DNA of 16,040 nucleotides from Sphingomonas sp. S-NIH.Pt15_0812 (lineage in GTDB: Bacteria > Pseudomonadota > Alphaproteobacteria > Sphingomonadales > Sphingomonadaceae). Below the pieces are notes generated by a model. It was not told where the DNA came from, did not search any database, and saw only the letters and a program-made list of their open reading frames with translations. The stretch covers positions 1 to 16,040 of the forward strand of contig NZ_QLJH01000047.1 in NCBI RefSeq assembly GCF_003951315.1, given 5' to 3'. A program made the position numbers and the translations under genes. Shown here in pieces: positions 7,463 to 14,541 of the stretch; the first letter of the stretch is position 1; each line of letters opens with the position of its first letter.

Positions 7463-8286
7463 CGATCGTCGAGGACGCGCCCGCCAAGATCAACCTGGCG
7501 CTGCATGTCCGTCACCGCCGGGCCGATGGATATCACGCGCTGGAGACGCTGTTCGCCTTTGCCCGGGATGGAGACCGGATCGCGGTCACGCCCGCCGAGC
7601 AGGACAGTTTCGCGATCGAAGGGCCGTTCGCGGCCGGTCTGGCGAGCGAGGGCGACAATCTGGTAACCCGCGCGCGCGACCGTTTCCGCGCACAGGTCGC
7701 GCCCGTGCGGCCGGTCGCCATCACCCTGACCAAGGCGCTGCCGATCGCGTCGGGCATCGGCGGCGGCTCGGCGGATGCGGCGGCGATGTTGCGCGCCCTT
7801 GCGCGGCTGGCGGATGTGTCGGTCGAGGCTGTCATGCCTGTCGCGATTGCGCTGGGCGCGGACGTACCGGCCTGTGTGCTGGGACGCACCAGCCGGGGTG
7901 TCGGCCGGGGCGACGAACTGGTCGAACTGGACGGCTTGACCGACATTCCGTTGCTGCTGGTCAATCCGCTGGTGGCGGTGTCAACCGCCGCAGTCTTTGC
8001 AGCGTGGGACGGGGTCGATCGGGGCGCGCTGGCGACGGGCGATCCGATGGCGGCCGCCGTGGACGGGCGCAACGACCTGGAGCCGGCGGCGCGTGCGGTG
8101 GCACCGGTGATCGATGCGGTGCTGGCGATGCTGGCGGCGCAACCGGGGGTGCGCCTCGCCCGGATGTCCGGGTCGGGGGCGACCTGCTTCGCGCTGTTCG
8201 ACGATGGGGCGCAACGCGACGCGGCCGATCGGACCATCGCGGCGGCGCGTCCGGATTGGTGGCGTCTGGCGTCGCGCCTCGCATGA
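7459..8286 (+). CDS. ispE: 4-diphosphocytidyl-2-C-methyl-D-erythritol kinase (IspE)
   Basis: This 275-residue GHMP kinase phosphorylates CDP-methylerythritol at the 2-hydroxyl in the MEP route to isoprenoid precursors. The N-terminus reads EDAPAKINLALHVRHRRADG, with catalytic Lys10. The glycine-rich ATP loop LPIASGIGGGSADAA lies at about 94-108. Asp135 in ALGADVPA matches the catalytic Asp, and MSGSGAT at 236-242 is GHMP motif 3. Lys10 and Asp135 fall at the numbers known from the E. coli enzyme, which supports the GTG start at 7459. That start follows GGAGGG closely and overlaps the TPR gene stop. The downstream crotonase gene overlaps its TGA (ATGA). The length is normal (family ~280), and the protein should be cytosolic and essential. 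Confidence 0.96.
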   Translation: MTIVEDAPAKINLALHVRHRRADGYHALETLFAFARDGDRIAVTPAEQDSFAIEGPFAAGLASEGDNLVTRARDRFRAQVAPVRPVAITLTKALPIASGIGGGSADAAAMLRALARLADVSVEAVMPVAIALGADVPACVLGRTSRGVGRGDELVELDGLTDIPLLLVNPLVAVSTAAVFAAWDGVDRGALATGDPMAAAVDGRNDLEPAARAVAPVIDAVLAMLAAQPGVRLARMSGSGATCFALFDDGAQRDAADRTIAAARPDWWRLASRLA

Positions 8287-8978
8287 TTCGGGTGGTGCGC
8301 GACGGCGCGTTGGCGACGATCATGCTCGACCGGGGCGGTGCCCGCAACGCCATTCCGCTGACCGGGTGGCAGCAACTCGCGCAAGTGGGACCGCTGGTCG
8401 AGAACGCATCGCTGGTCGTCCTGCGATCGGCGGACCGGGTGTTCTCTGCCGGTGCGGATTTGGACGAACTCGCTCGGCTGGCGGCGGAGCCGGAACGCCG
8501 CGCCCCCTTTCGGGAGGCGATGCGCGCGGGCATCGATGCGATCGCTGCGCTGCCGATGCCCGTCGTCGCGCTGGTGGAGGGCGGCTGTTTCGGCGCGGCG
8601 GTGGCGCTGATCCTCGCCTGCGACTGGCGGATCGCCGGCCCCGATGCCTGTTTCGCGGTGCCGCCCGCCCGGCTCGGCATCGGATATCCGGCGGAGGATG
8701 TCGCCCGGCTCATGGCCCAGGTCGGACGCGGGCAGGCCGCGCGATTGCTGTTCACCGCCCGGACGATCGACTCGGCCGAGGCGTTGCGGATCGGACTGGT
8801 CGAGATGGTGGCGGAAGCGCCGAACCTGGCGGTGGCCAATGATCCGGCGGCGCTGCGCGGATTGAAGCGGGTGCTGACCGATCCGACCGATCCCAACCAT
8901 TCGGCATTGTTCGAGAACAGTTTCGACAACCTGGCCTTTGCCCGCTTCGCCGCTGCCCGGATCGGACCGACCGGGTAG
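8283..8978 (+). CDS. Short crotonase (enoyl-CoA hydratase/isomerase) superfamily protein lacking both canonical catalytic Glu
   Basis: This 231-residue protein has the crotonase fold: FSAGADLDEL (54-63) and GGCFGAAVALILACDWRIA (100-118) supply the oxyanion-hole segments, and FAVPPARLGIGYP (124-136) is the following conserved loop. By hand alignment to rat enoyl-CoA hydratase, Glu144 corresponds to Ala108 and Glu164 to Pro128, so ordinary hydration of enoyl-CoA is not expected. It is also shorter than the usual ~255-260 residues. It may be a different crotonase activity, a non-catalytic acyl-CoA binder, or an enzyme with an alternative base such as Asp or Tyr nearby. It starts within the ispE stop (ATGA), in the operon headed by ETF-QO, which suggests a link to acyl-CoA metabolism. 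Confidence 0.85.
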   Translation: MIRVVRDGALATIMLDRGGARNAIPLTGWQQLAQVGPLVENASLVVLRSADRVFSAGADLDELARLAAEPERRAPFREAMRAGIDAIAALPMPVVALVEGGCFGAAVALILACDWRIAGPDACFAVPPARLGIGYPAEDVARLMAQVGRGQAARLLFTARTIDSAEALRIGLVEMVAEAPNLAVANDPAALRGLKRVLTDPTDPNHSALFENSFDNLAFARFAAARIGPTG

Positions 8979-8991
8979 CATAAAAATCGAT

Positions 8992-9006
8992 GTTCCACTC
9001 TTGTTC
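8992..9006. promoter_or_regulatory. Alphaproteobacterial SOS (LexA) box upstream of recA
   Basis: The site reads GTTC-CACTCTT-GTTC, an exact GTTC-N7-GTTC direct repeat, which is the LexA-binding motif of alphaproteobacteria. It lies 76 bp before the recA ATG, where an autoregulated SOS operator is expected. A possible core promoter would be TCGATG (8987-8992) and TAGAAC (9010-9015) with a 17-bp spacer that holds the box; this promoter is a weak match. GTTC-N5-GAAC at 9003-9015 also overlaps the second half-site. Confidence 0.85.
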
Positions 9007-9082
9007 CTGTAGAACGGAAGTCGTACATGGTGGGTGACGCGTTGCCCTAGGGGTGCGCTTGCTTTAGCGATGGGAGCCCGTA

Positions 9083-10156
9083 ATGGCCGCGAACCTGAAA
9101 GTGATCGACACCGGCATGGCAACCGCAAACACCGACCGACAAAAGGCGCTCGACGCCGCGCTGGCGCAGATCGACCGTGCCTTCGGCAAGGGCTCGGCGA
9201 TGAAGCTCGGGCAGAAGGAGACGATGCAGGTCGAGGCGATCTCGACCGGTTCGCTGGGTCTCGACATCGCGCTGGGCGTGGGCGGTCTGCCGCGCGGCCG
9301 CGTGATCGAGGTCTATGGCCCGGAATCCTCGGGCAAGACGACGCTGGCGCTGCACGTCATCGCCGAGGCGCAGAAGAATGGCGGCACCGCCGCCTTTGTC
9401 GACGCCGAGCACGCGCTCGATCCCGTCTATGCCAAGAAGCTGGGCGTCAATATCGACGAACTGATCGTCTCGCAGCCGGATACCGGCGAGCAGGCGCTGG
9501 AGATCGTCGACACGCTGGTCCGCTCCAACGCGATCGACGTGCTGGTGGTCGACTCGGTCGCCGCCCTGGTGCCGCGCGCCGAGATCGAGGGCGAGATGGG
9601 CGACAGCCATGTCGGCCTGCAGGCGCGATTGATGTCGCAGTCCCTGCGCAAGCTGACCGGCTCGATCAGCCGTTCGCGCTGCATGGTGATCTTCATCAAC
9701 CAGCTGCGCATGAAGATCGGCGTGATGTACGGCAATCCGGAGACGACGACGGGTGGCAATGCCCTGAAGTTCTACGCCTCGGTCCGCCTCGACATCCGTC
9801 GCACCGGCGCGATCAAGGATCGCGAGGAGGTCACCGGCAACACCACCCGCGTCAAGGTGGTGAAGAACAAGGTCGCACCGCCCTTCAAGCAGGTCGAGTT
9901 CGACATCATGTATGGCGAGGGCATCTCCAAGATCGGCGAGATCCTCGATTTGGGCGTCAAGGCCGGGCTGGTCGAGAAGTCGGGTTCCTGGTTCTCCTAC
10001 GACTCGATCCGGATCGGTCAGGGCCGGGAGAATGCAAAGAACTATCTGCGCGACAATCCCGAACTGGCCGACCGTCTCGAAAAGGCCATTCGCCAGCGTA
10101 CCGAGAAGGTCGCGGAGGAAATGATGGTCGGACCGGACGGCGAGGACGACGCCTGA
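9083..10156 (+). CDS. recA: Recombinase RecA
   Basis: This 357-residue ATP-dependent DNA strand-exchange protein drives homologous recombination and activates LexA self-cleavage in the SOS response. Walker [10 protein letters not shown] lies at 79-87 and Walker B LVVDS at 154-158. The MAW-like and L1/L2 regions show [40 protein letters not shown] and [16 protein letters not shown]. The C-terminus is acidic (VGPDGEDDA), as usual. The ATG has GGGAG 6 nt upstream. The N-terminal extension of about 15 residues before [14 protein letters not shown] is normal for alphaproteobacteria. An exact LexA box lies upstream and a strong hairpin downstream, so it is a single-gene SOS unit. Confidence 0.99.
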   Translation: MAANLKVIDTGMATANTDRQKALDAALAQIDRAFGKGSAMKLGQKETMQVEAISTGSLGLDIALGVGGLPRGRVIEVYGPESSGKTTLALHVIAEAQKNGGTAAFVDAEHALDPVYAKKLGVNIDELIVSQPDTGEQALEIVDTLVRSNAIDVLVVDSVAALVPRAEIEGEMGDSHVGLQARLMSQSLRKLTGSISRSRCMVIFINQLRMKIGVMYGNPETTTGGNALKFYASVRLDIRRTGAIKDREEVTGNTTRVKVVKNKVAPPFKQVEFDIMYGEGISKIGEILDLGVKAGLVEKSGSWFSYDSIRIGQGRENAKNYLRDNPELADRLEKAIRQRTEKVAEEMMVGPDGEDDA

Positions 10157-10163
10157 TCCTTCG

Positions 10164-10191
10164 AACGGCCCGCCGGTGACGGCGGGCCGTT
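10164..10191 (+). terminator. Hairpin terminator after recA
   Basis: The arm AACGGCCCGCC (10164-10174) pairs perfectly with GGCGGGCCGTT (10181-10191) around the loop GGTGAC. It begins 8 nt after the recA stop. The following TCGCTTCGG is only weakly T-rich, so termination may be leaky, but the 11-bp GC stem at this position is typical of a rho-independent terminator in GC-rich genomes. Confidence 0.75.
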
Positions 10192-10225
10192 TCGCTTCGG
10201 AGCCGGGCTGACGCGAGGAGATGGG

Positions 10226-11125
10226 ATGACCAGCGCAGGCAATTGGACCGGTCGCGTCGGCCATGTCTGGGCAGCGGAATGGCGCCGGACCGATCGAAGC
10301 TTCGCCGATCTGGCCCGGCATCTCGACGCCGCCATCGTGCACGTCGCACCAAACACGGGACAGGCGCTCGATATCGGCTGCGGTGCAGGCGCGACCAGCC
10401 TGACCTTGGCTGAGGCTCGGCCGAAGCTGGCGATCACCGGCATCGATCTTTCCGACGAACTGGTGGCCATCGCCCGGCAGCGGTTGGCACACCGACGGTC
10501 GAGCGATCCCGGCGCGGCTCCCCATTTGCGCTTCCTATCGGGCAATGCTGTCGCGCTTGTTCAAGAGGCGGGGCCAGCGGATTTGGTCATTTCCCGGCAC
10601 GGACTGATGTTCTTTCCCGAACCGGTGAACGCCCTGGCGGCGATCCGCACCGGTGCGGGCGAGGAGGCGAGCCTGGTCTTTTCCTGCTTCGGCGATCGCG
10701 CCCGCAACCGGTTCGCCACGATCGCCGATGACGCGACTGGTTCGACGGCGGCTCTTTCTCGCGACTATGCTCCCGGCCCCTTTGCCTTTTCCGATGCGGA
10801 TCAGGTGGCCGAATGGCTGGCGGCGGCGGGCTGGAACGAGGCGACCGCCGCGCAGGTCGCCTTCGACTATGTCGCTGGAGAGGGAGCCGATCCCGTCGCC
10901 GATGCGGTGTCCTTCCTGTCGCGGATCGGCGCGGTCGCCCGGCCGCTGGCCGAAGCGACGGCCGCCGACCGGCCGATCATGCTGGCCCGGCTCTCCGCGA
11001 TGCTGTCGGATCATCGCATCGGCGATCGGGTGATATTGCCTGCCTGCGCCTGGATCTGGCGGGCGAGGAACGTGTCGGCGTCATCGAACATCGCGCCGGA
11101 CCGCTTCCGCCCGCCAATGCGTTAG
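10226..11125 (+). CDS. Class I SAM-dependent methyltransferase
   Basis: This 299-residue protein has a Rossmann-fold methyltransferase core. Motif I is ALDIGCGAG at 47-55, the acidic end of beta-2 is TGIDLSDELVAIAR at about 71-84, and a motif-IV-like DLVISRHGLMFFPEP lies at 119-133. The start NWTGRVGHVWAAEWRRTDRS resembles small-molecule methyltransferases of the methyltransferase-11/25 type found in sphingomonads. The substrate is unknown. The C-terminal half has no recognisable accessory domain. AGGAG lies 5 nt before the ATG. The gene follows the recA terminator by about 35 nt with no clear promoter visible, so it may rely on read-through or a promoter I cannot recognise. It precedes the GST gene by 47 nt. 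Confidence 0.85.
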   Translation: MTSAGNWTGRVGHVWAAEWRRTDRSFADLARHLDAAIVHVAPNTGQALDIGCGAGATSLTLAEARPKLAITGIDLSDELVAIARQRLAHRRSSDPGAAPHLRFLSGNAVALVQEAGPADLVISRHGLMFFPEPVNALAAIRTGAGEEASLVFSCFGDRARNRFATIADDATGSTAALSRDYAPGPFAFSDADQVAEWLAAAGWNEATAAQVAFDYVAGEGADPVADAVSFLSRIGAVARPLAEATAADRPIMLARLSAMLSDHRIGDRVILPACAWIWRARNVSASSNIAPDRFRPPMR

Positions 11126-11172
11126 GAGCGATCGCCGACGCGGACGACCGCGATCATGAGAGGGGATCAGGC

Positions 11173-11799
11173 ATGACGATCATCGTCCATCATCTGGAAA
11201 ATTCGCGTTCGCAGCGCATCCTCTGGATGCTGGAGGAACTGGGTCTCCCCTATGAGGTCAAGCGCTACGAGCGCAACCCGGAAACGATGCTTGCCCCGCC
11301 CGAGCTGCGTCGCGTGCATCCGCTCGGCAAGTCGCCGGTGCTGGAGGATGACGAGACGATCGTCGCGGAGACCGGCGCCATCGTCGAATATCTAGTCGAG
11401 CTGGCGGACGGCGTGCTGGGGCCCGGCGCCCACCGGTCGGAGGTGCTGCGCTATCGCTTCTGGCTCCATTATGCTGAAGGGTCATTGATGCCGCCGCTGC
11501 TGCTGAAGCTGGTGCTTGGCCGGATACCGCTGCTGGGCAAGCGGGCAAGTGCCCGTATCCAGCCGATGATCGACCGGCATCTCGCCTATGTCGAGCAGGA
11601 ACTGGCCAGCCGCCCCTGGTTCGCGGGCGAACGGATGACCGCCGCCGACATCATGATGAGCTTCCCGCTCGAAGCCGCGCGTCATCGCGCCGGTCTGGAT
11701 GCCCGCTACCCGGCTACCACGGCCTGGCTGGCCAAGATCCACGCCCGCCCGGCCTATCAGGCCGCACTCGCGCGGGGCGGCCCCTACGCCTATGCCTGA
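11173..11799 (+). CDS. Glutathione S-transferase family protein
   Basis: This 208-residue cytosolic protein has an N-terminal thioredoxin-like GST domain (about 1-80) and an all-helical C-terminal domain. VHHLENSRSQRILWMLEELG (residues 5-24) carries the candidate glutathione-activating Ser11/Ser13 region. HPLGKSPVLED (49-59) holds the cis-proline Pro55, and ETGAIVEYL (66-74) is the glutathione-contact segment. RPWFAGERMTAADIMMSFPLEA is the conserved N-capping/Asp region of helix 6. The pattern resembles the Gtt1/Ure2-like group more than classical beta-class GST. It likely conjugates or reduces electrophiles with glutathione; the specific substrate is unknown. AGGGG lies 7 nt before the ATG, and the length is normal. 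Confidence 0.93.
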   Translation: MTIIVHHLENSRSQRILWMLEELGLPYEVKRYERNPETMLAPPELRRVHPLGKSPVLEDDETIVAETGAIVEYLVELADGVLGPGAHRSEVLRYRFWLHYAEGSLMPPLLLKLVLGRIPLLGKRASARIQPMIDRHLAYVEQELASRPWFAGERMTAADIMMSFPLEAARHRAGLDARYPATTAWLAKIHARPAYQAALARGGPYAYA

Positions 11800-11808
11800 C
11801 CTTCCCAA

Positions 11809-11852
11809 ATCCCGTCCCGCCATGCTAGCATTGGTCGGACAAATGACGGGAT
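11809..11852 (+). promoter_or_regulatory. Dyad symmetry upstream of the GH127 gene
   Basis: ATCCCGTC (11809-11816) is an exact inverted repeat of GACGGGAT (11845-11852), and between them sits the perfect 10-bp palindrome ATGCTAGCAT (11822-11831). The right arm directly abuts the GGAGAGG ribosome-binding site of the GH127 gene (11853-11859). It could be an operator or an mRNA hairpin next to the ribosome-binding site. No regulator can be named. Confidence 0.35.
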
Positions 11853-11864
11853 GGAGAGGTCCTG

Positions 11865-13814
11865 ATGCAGGATGAACATGGTCGAATGCATAGCCGCCGG
11901 ACCTTCCTGGCCGGGGCGGGTGGCGGTGTCCTCATGGCCGGTACGCCGGTCATGGCCGCCGCTCAGCCCGAGGCCAGGCCCGTGCCGGTCGGCGCGCGTC
12001 CGACACCCAGCCTGCGTCCCTTCGATCTCAAGGACGTGACGCTCGGCGAGAGCCCGTTCCTCCATGCGCAGCGCAAGACCGAGGCCTATCTCCTATCGCT
12101 CGACCCAGACCGGATGCTCCACAATTTCCGAGTCAATGCTGGGTTAAGGCCACGGGCGCCGGTCTATGGCGGTTGGGAATCGGAGCCGATCTGGGCCGAC
12201 ATCCATTGTCAGGGGCACACGCTCGGCCATTACCTGTCCGCCTGCGCGCTCGCCTATCGGTCGACCGGCGACGTGCGCTATCGCAGCCGGATCGCGCACA
12301 TCGCCTCCGAACTGGCGGAATGCCAGGCGGCATCGCGGTCCGGCCTGATCTGCGCCTTCCCCAAAGGGGCCGCCGTGGTCACCGCGCATCTTCGGGGCGA
12401 GCCCATCACGGGGGTTCCCTGGTACACGCTGCACAAGGTTTACGCGGGGTTGCGGGACGCGGCACTGCTGGCGGACGACGCGACCGCACGGACGGTGCTG
12501 CTCCGTTTCGCCGATTGGGCGGTCGTCGCGACCGCGTCGCTCAGCGATGCCCAGTTCGAGACCATGTTGGAAACGGAACATGGCGGCATGAGCGAGATTT
12601 TCGCCGACATGTACGACATGACCGGCAAGGCAGAGTATCGCGATCTCGCCGGCCGGTTCGCGCAAAAGGCGGTGCTGACGCCGCTGGCCCGGCAGCGCGA
12701 TCTGCTCGACGGACAACATGCCAATACGCAACTGCCCAAGATCATCGGCTTCCAGCGGATGTGGGAGGAGACGGGGCAGGAGGAGTATCGCACCGCCGCG
12801 CAATTCTTCTGGAAGACGGTGGCCACCACCCGCTCGTTCGCCACGGGAGGGCATGGCGACAACGAGCATTTCTTCGCGCCCGCGACCTTCGCCGATCATG
12901 TCTTCTCCGCCAAGGGATCGGAGACCTGCTGCCAGCATAATATGCTGCGGCTCACCCGCGCCCTGTTCCTGCACGATCCCCGCGCCGACTATGCCGATTA
13001 TTACGAGCGAACGCTTTATAACGGCATCCTGGCCTCGCAGGACCCGGACACCGGCATGGCGACCTATTTCCAGGGCGCGCGTCCCGGTTATATGAAGCTG
13101 TACCACACGCCGGAGGACAGCTTCTGGTGCTGCACGGGCACTGGCATGGAGAACCATGTCAAATATCGCGACTCCATCTATTTCCATGATGACGACGCGC
13201 TCTACGTGAACCTGTTCGTGCCGTCCTCGGTCCGCTGGGACGCGAAGCAGGCGACCCTGACGCAGACCACCGCCTTCCCCGACGCGAGCGCGACGCGGTT
13301 CCGCTGGACCTTGCAGCGACCAGCCGCGATGAGGCTGAAGCTGCGCCATCCCGGCTGGAGCCGCGATGCGGTGGTGCTGGTCAATGGCGAGGAAGTCCTG
13401 CGTTCCGATCGGCCCGGACGCTATCTCGATCTCGCTCGGACCTGGCGCGATGGCGACCAGGTCGAGCTGCGACTGGCGATGACGGTCGCGGCGCAGCGCT
13501 CGCCCGCCGCGCCCGACATCGTCGCCTTCACCTATGGACCGCTGGTGCTGGCAGGGGCGCTGGGGAAGGACGGACTGGCACCTGGCGTCGACATCATCGT
13601 CAACGAGCGGAAATATGGCGAATATAACGCCTCGCCCTTCATCACGCCGACACTGGCCGGAGACGCGGAGGCGATTGTCCGGACGATTCGCCCGACCGCG
13701 CGCGCCCTCGAGTTCGAGACGGCCGCCACCGACGGCAAGCCGATCCGGATGATCCCCTATTTCCGCATCGCGCACGAACGCTACGCGACCTATTGGCGGC
13801 TCGCCATGGCCTGA
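11865..13814 (+). CDS. Tat-exported GH127 (DUF1680) glycoside hydrolase, beta-L-arabinofuranosidase type
   Basis: This 649-residue protein starts with a twin-arginine signal: SRRTFLAG (Arg11, Arg12), then a hydrophobic run ending MAAAQ, so it is exported folded. The body is an (alpha/alpha)6-barrel GH127 domain with GQHANTQLPKIIGFQRMW, GGHGDNEHFF, SETCCQHNM and SFWCCTGTGMENH. In the characterised Bifidobacterium HypBA1, a zinc held by one Glu and three Cys surrounds a catalytic Cys nucleophile. Here these are matched by Glu353, Cys355, Cys422 (nucleophile position) and Cys423, with Glu334 as candidate acid/base. C-terminal beta-sandwich regions follow (PAAMRLKLRHPGW, FTYGPLVLAG). It probably removes L-arabinofuranose or a related sugar from plant-type glycans; the exact sugar is not proven. 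The ATG is chosen for GGAGAGG 5 nt upstream. The racemase gene follows 13 nt later. Confidence 0.92.
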   Translation: MQDEHGRMHSRRTFLAGAGGGVLMAGTPVMAAAQPEARPVPVGARPTPSLRPFDLKDVTLGESPFLHAQRKTEAYLLSLDPDRMLHNFRVNAGLRPRAPVYGGWESEPIWADIHCQGHTLGHYLSACALAYRSTGDVRYRSRIAHIASELAECQAASRSGLICAFPKGAAVVTAHLRGEPITGVPWYTLHKVYAGLRDAALLADDATARTVLLRFADWAVVATASLSDAQFETMLETEHGGMSEIFADMYDMTGKAEYRDLAGRFAQKAVLTPLARQRDLLDGQHANTQLPKIIGFQRMWEETGQEEYRTAAQFFWKTVATTRSFATGGHGDNEHFFAPATFADHVFSAKGSETCCQHNMLRLTRALFLHDPRADYADYYERTLYNGILASQDPDTGMATYFQGARPGYMKLYHTPEDSFWCCTGTGMENHVKYRDSIYFHDDDALYVNLFVPSSVRWDAKQATLTQTTAFPDASATRFRWTLQRPAAMRLKLRHPGWSRDAVVLVNGEEVLRSDRPGRYLDLARTWRDGDQVELRLAMTVAAQRSPAAPDIVAFTYGPLVLAGALGKDGLAPGVDIIVNERKYGEYNASPFITPTLAGDAEAIVRTIRPTARALEFETAATDGKPIRMIPYFRIAHERYATYWRLAMA

Positions 13815-13827
13815 AGGGGGCAGGGAA

Positions 13828-14520
13828 ATGCGGACGATCGGCCTGATCGGCGGCATGAGCTGGGAAAGCTCGGCCGAATATTACCGGATCATCAATCGGC
13901 GGGCGCGGGACCGGCTGGGCGCCCCGGCCTCTGCCCGGTGCATCCTCTGGTCGTTCGACTTCGCCGAAATAGCGGCGTTGCAGGCGGCCGGGGACTGGTC
14001 GGCCCTGACCGAGCGCATGGTCGCCGCCGCCACGGCGCTCGAGCGCGCCGGGGCGGGGATATTGGTGATCGCCTCCAATACCATGCACCGCATGGCGGAC
14101 CAGGTCGCGGAGGCCGTGTCCGCCGAACTGATCCATATCGTCGACCCCACGGCCGAGCAGATCAAGGCGGCCGGTATCCAGCGCGTGGGCCTGCTCGGCA
14201 CCGCCTTCACCATGGAGCAGGATTTCTATCGGGGGCGGCTGGCGGACTACCATGGCCTGGAGGTACTCGTGCCGGACGCCCAGGACCGCGCGACCGTGCA
14301 CCAAATCATCTATGACGAACTGGTCGCGGGCGTGGTCCATCCCCGGTCCCGCACGGCATATCGCGCCGTCATCGCCCGGCTGGCGGACCGGGGCGCGCGG
14401 GCCGTGATCCTCGGCTGCACCGAGATCATGCTGCTGATCGGCGCGGAGGACAGCCCGGTGCCGCTGTTCGACACGACCCGCCTCCATGCCGAGGCGGCAT
14501 TCGACCGGGCGCTGGCCTGA
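13828..14520 (+). CDS. Aspartate/glutamate racemase family protein (YgeA-like)
   Basis: This 230-residue protein begins with MRTIGLIGGMSWESSAEYY, the hallmark start of the Asp/Glu racemase family. Classic members use two Cys as acid/base. Here the first site is Ser83 (ASNTMH) and the second is Cys197 (LGCTEI). E. coli YgeA (L-Asp/Glu-specific racemase) also lacks the first Cys, with Thr at position 83, and keeps Cys197, so the numbering and layout agree closely. One-direction or broad-specificity amino acid racemisation is therefore more likely than a classical two-Cys mechanism. It should be cytosolic. A purine-rich AGGGA-type ribosome-binding site sits just before the ATG. It lies 13 nt after the GH127 gene and may be co-transcribed, although no metabolic link is obvious. 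Confidence 0.9.
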   Translation: MRTIGLIGGMSWESSAEYYRIINRRARDRLGAPASARCILWSFDFAEIAALQAAGDWSALTERMVAAATALERAGAGILVIASNTMHRMADQVAEAVSAELIHIVDPTAEQIKAAGIQRVGLLGTAFTMEQDFYRGRLADYHGLEVLVPDAQDRATVHQIIYDELVAGVVHPRSRTAYRAVIARLADRGARAVILGCTEIMLLIGAEDSPVPLFDTTRLHAEAAFDRALA

Positions 14521-14541
14521 TCGGCGTCAGGCGCGACAGCG
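14510..14541. terminator. Hairpin spanning the two convergent stop codons (possible bidirectional terminator)
   Basis: GCCTGA (14515-14520) pairs with TCAGGC (14527-14532) around a 6-nt loop. Outside a 4-nt bulge, CGCTG (14510-14514) pairs with CAGCG (14537-14541). The structure covers the stop codons of the racemase and DUF2332 genes, which are only 6 nt apart. There is no T-tract on either side, so this is tentative. Confidence 0.35.

Noticed and set aside
8956..8975. CCCGG...CCGGG inverted repeat at the end of the crotonase gene as a terminator
   Set aside because: It lies inside the coding sequence, has only 5 bp of stem and is not followed by a T-tract.
9042..9068. TTGCCC/TTTAGC as a second recA promoter
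   Set aside because: The hexamers match weakly and the spacing would leave almost no leader before the ribosome-binding site; not strong enough to list.
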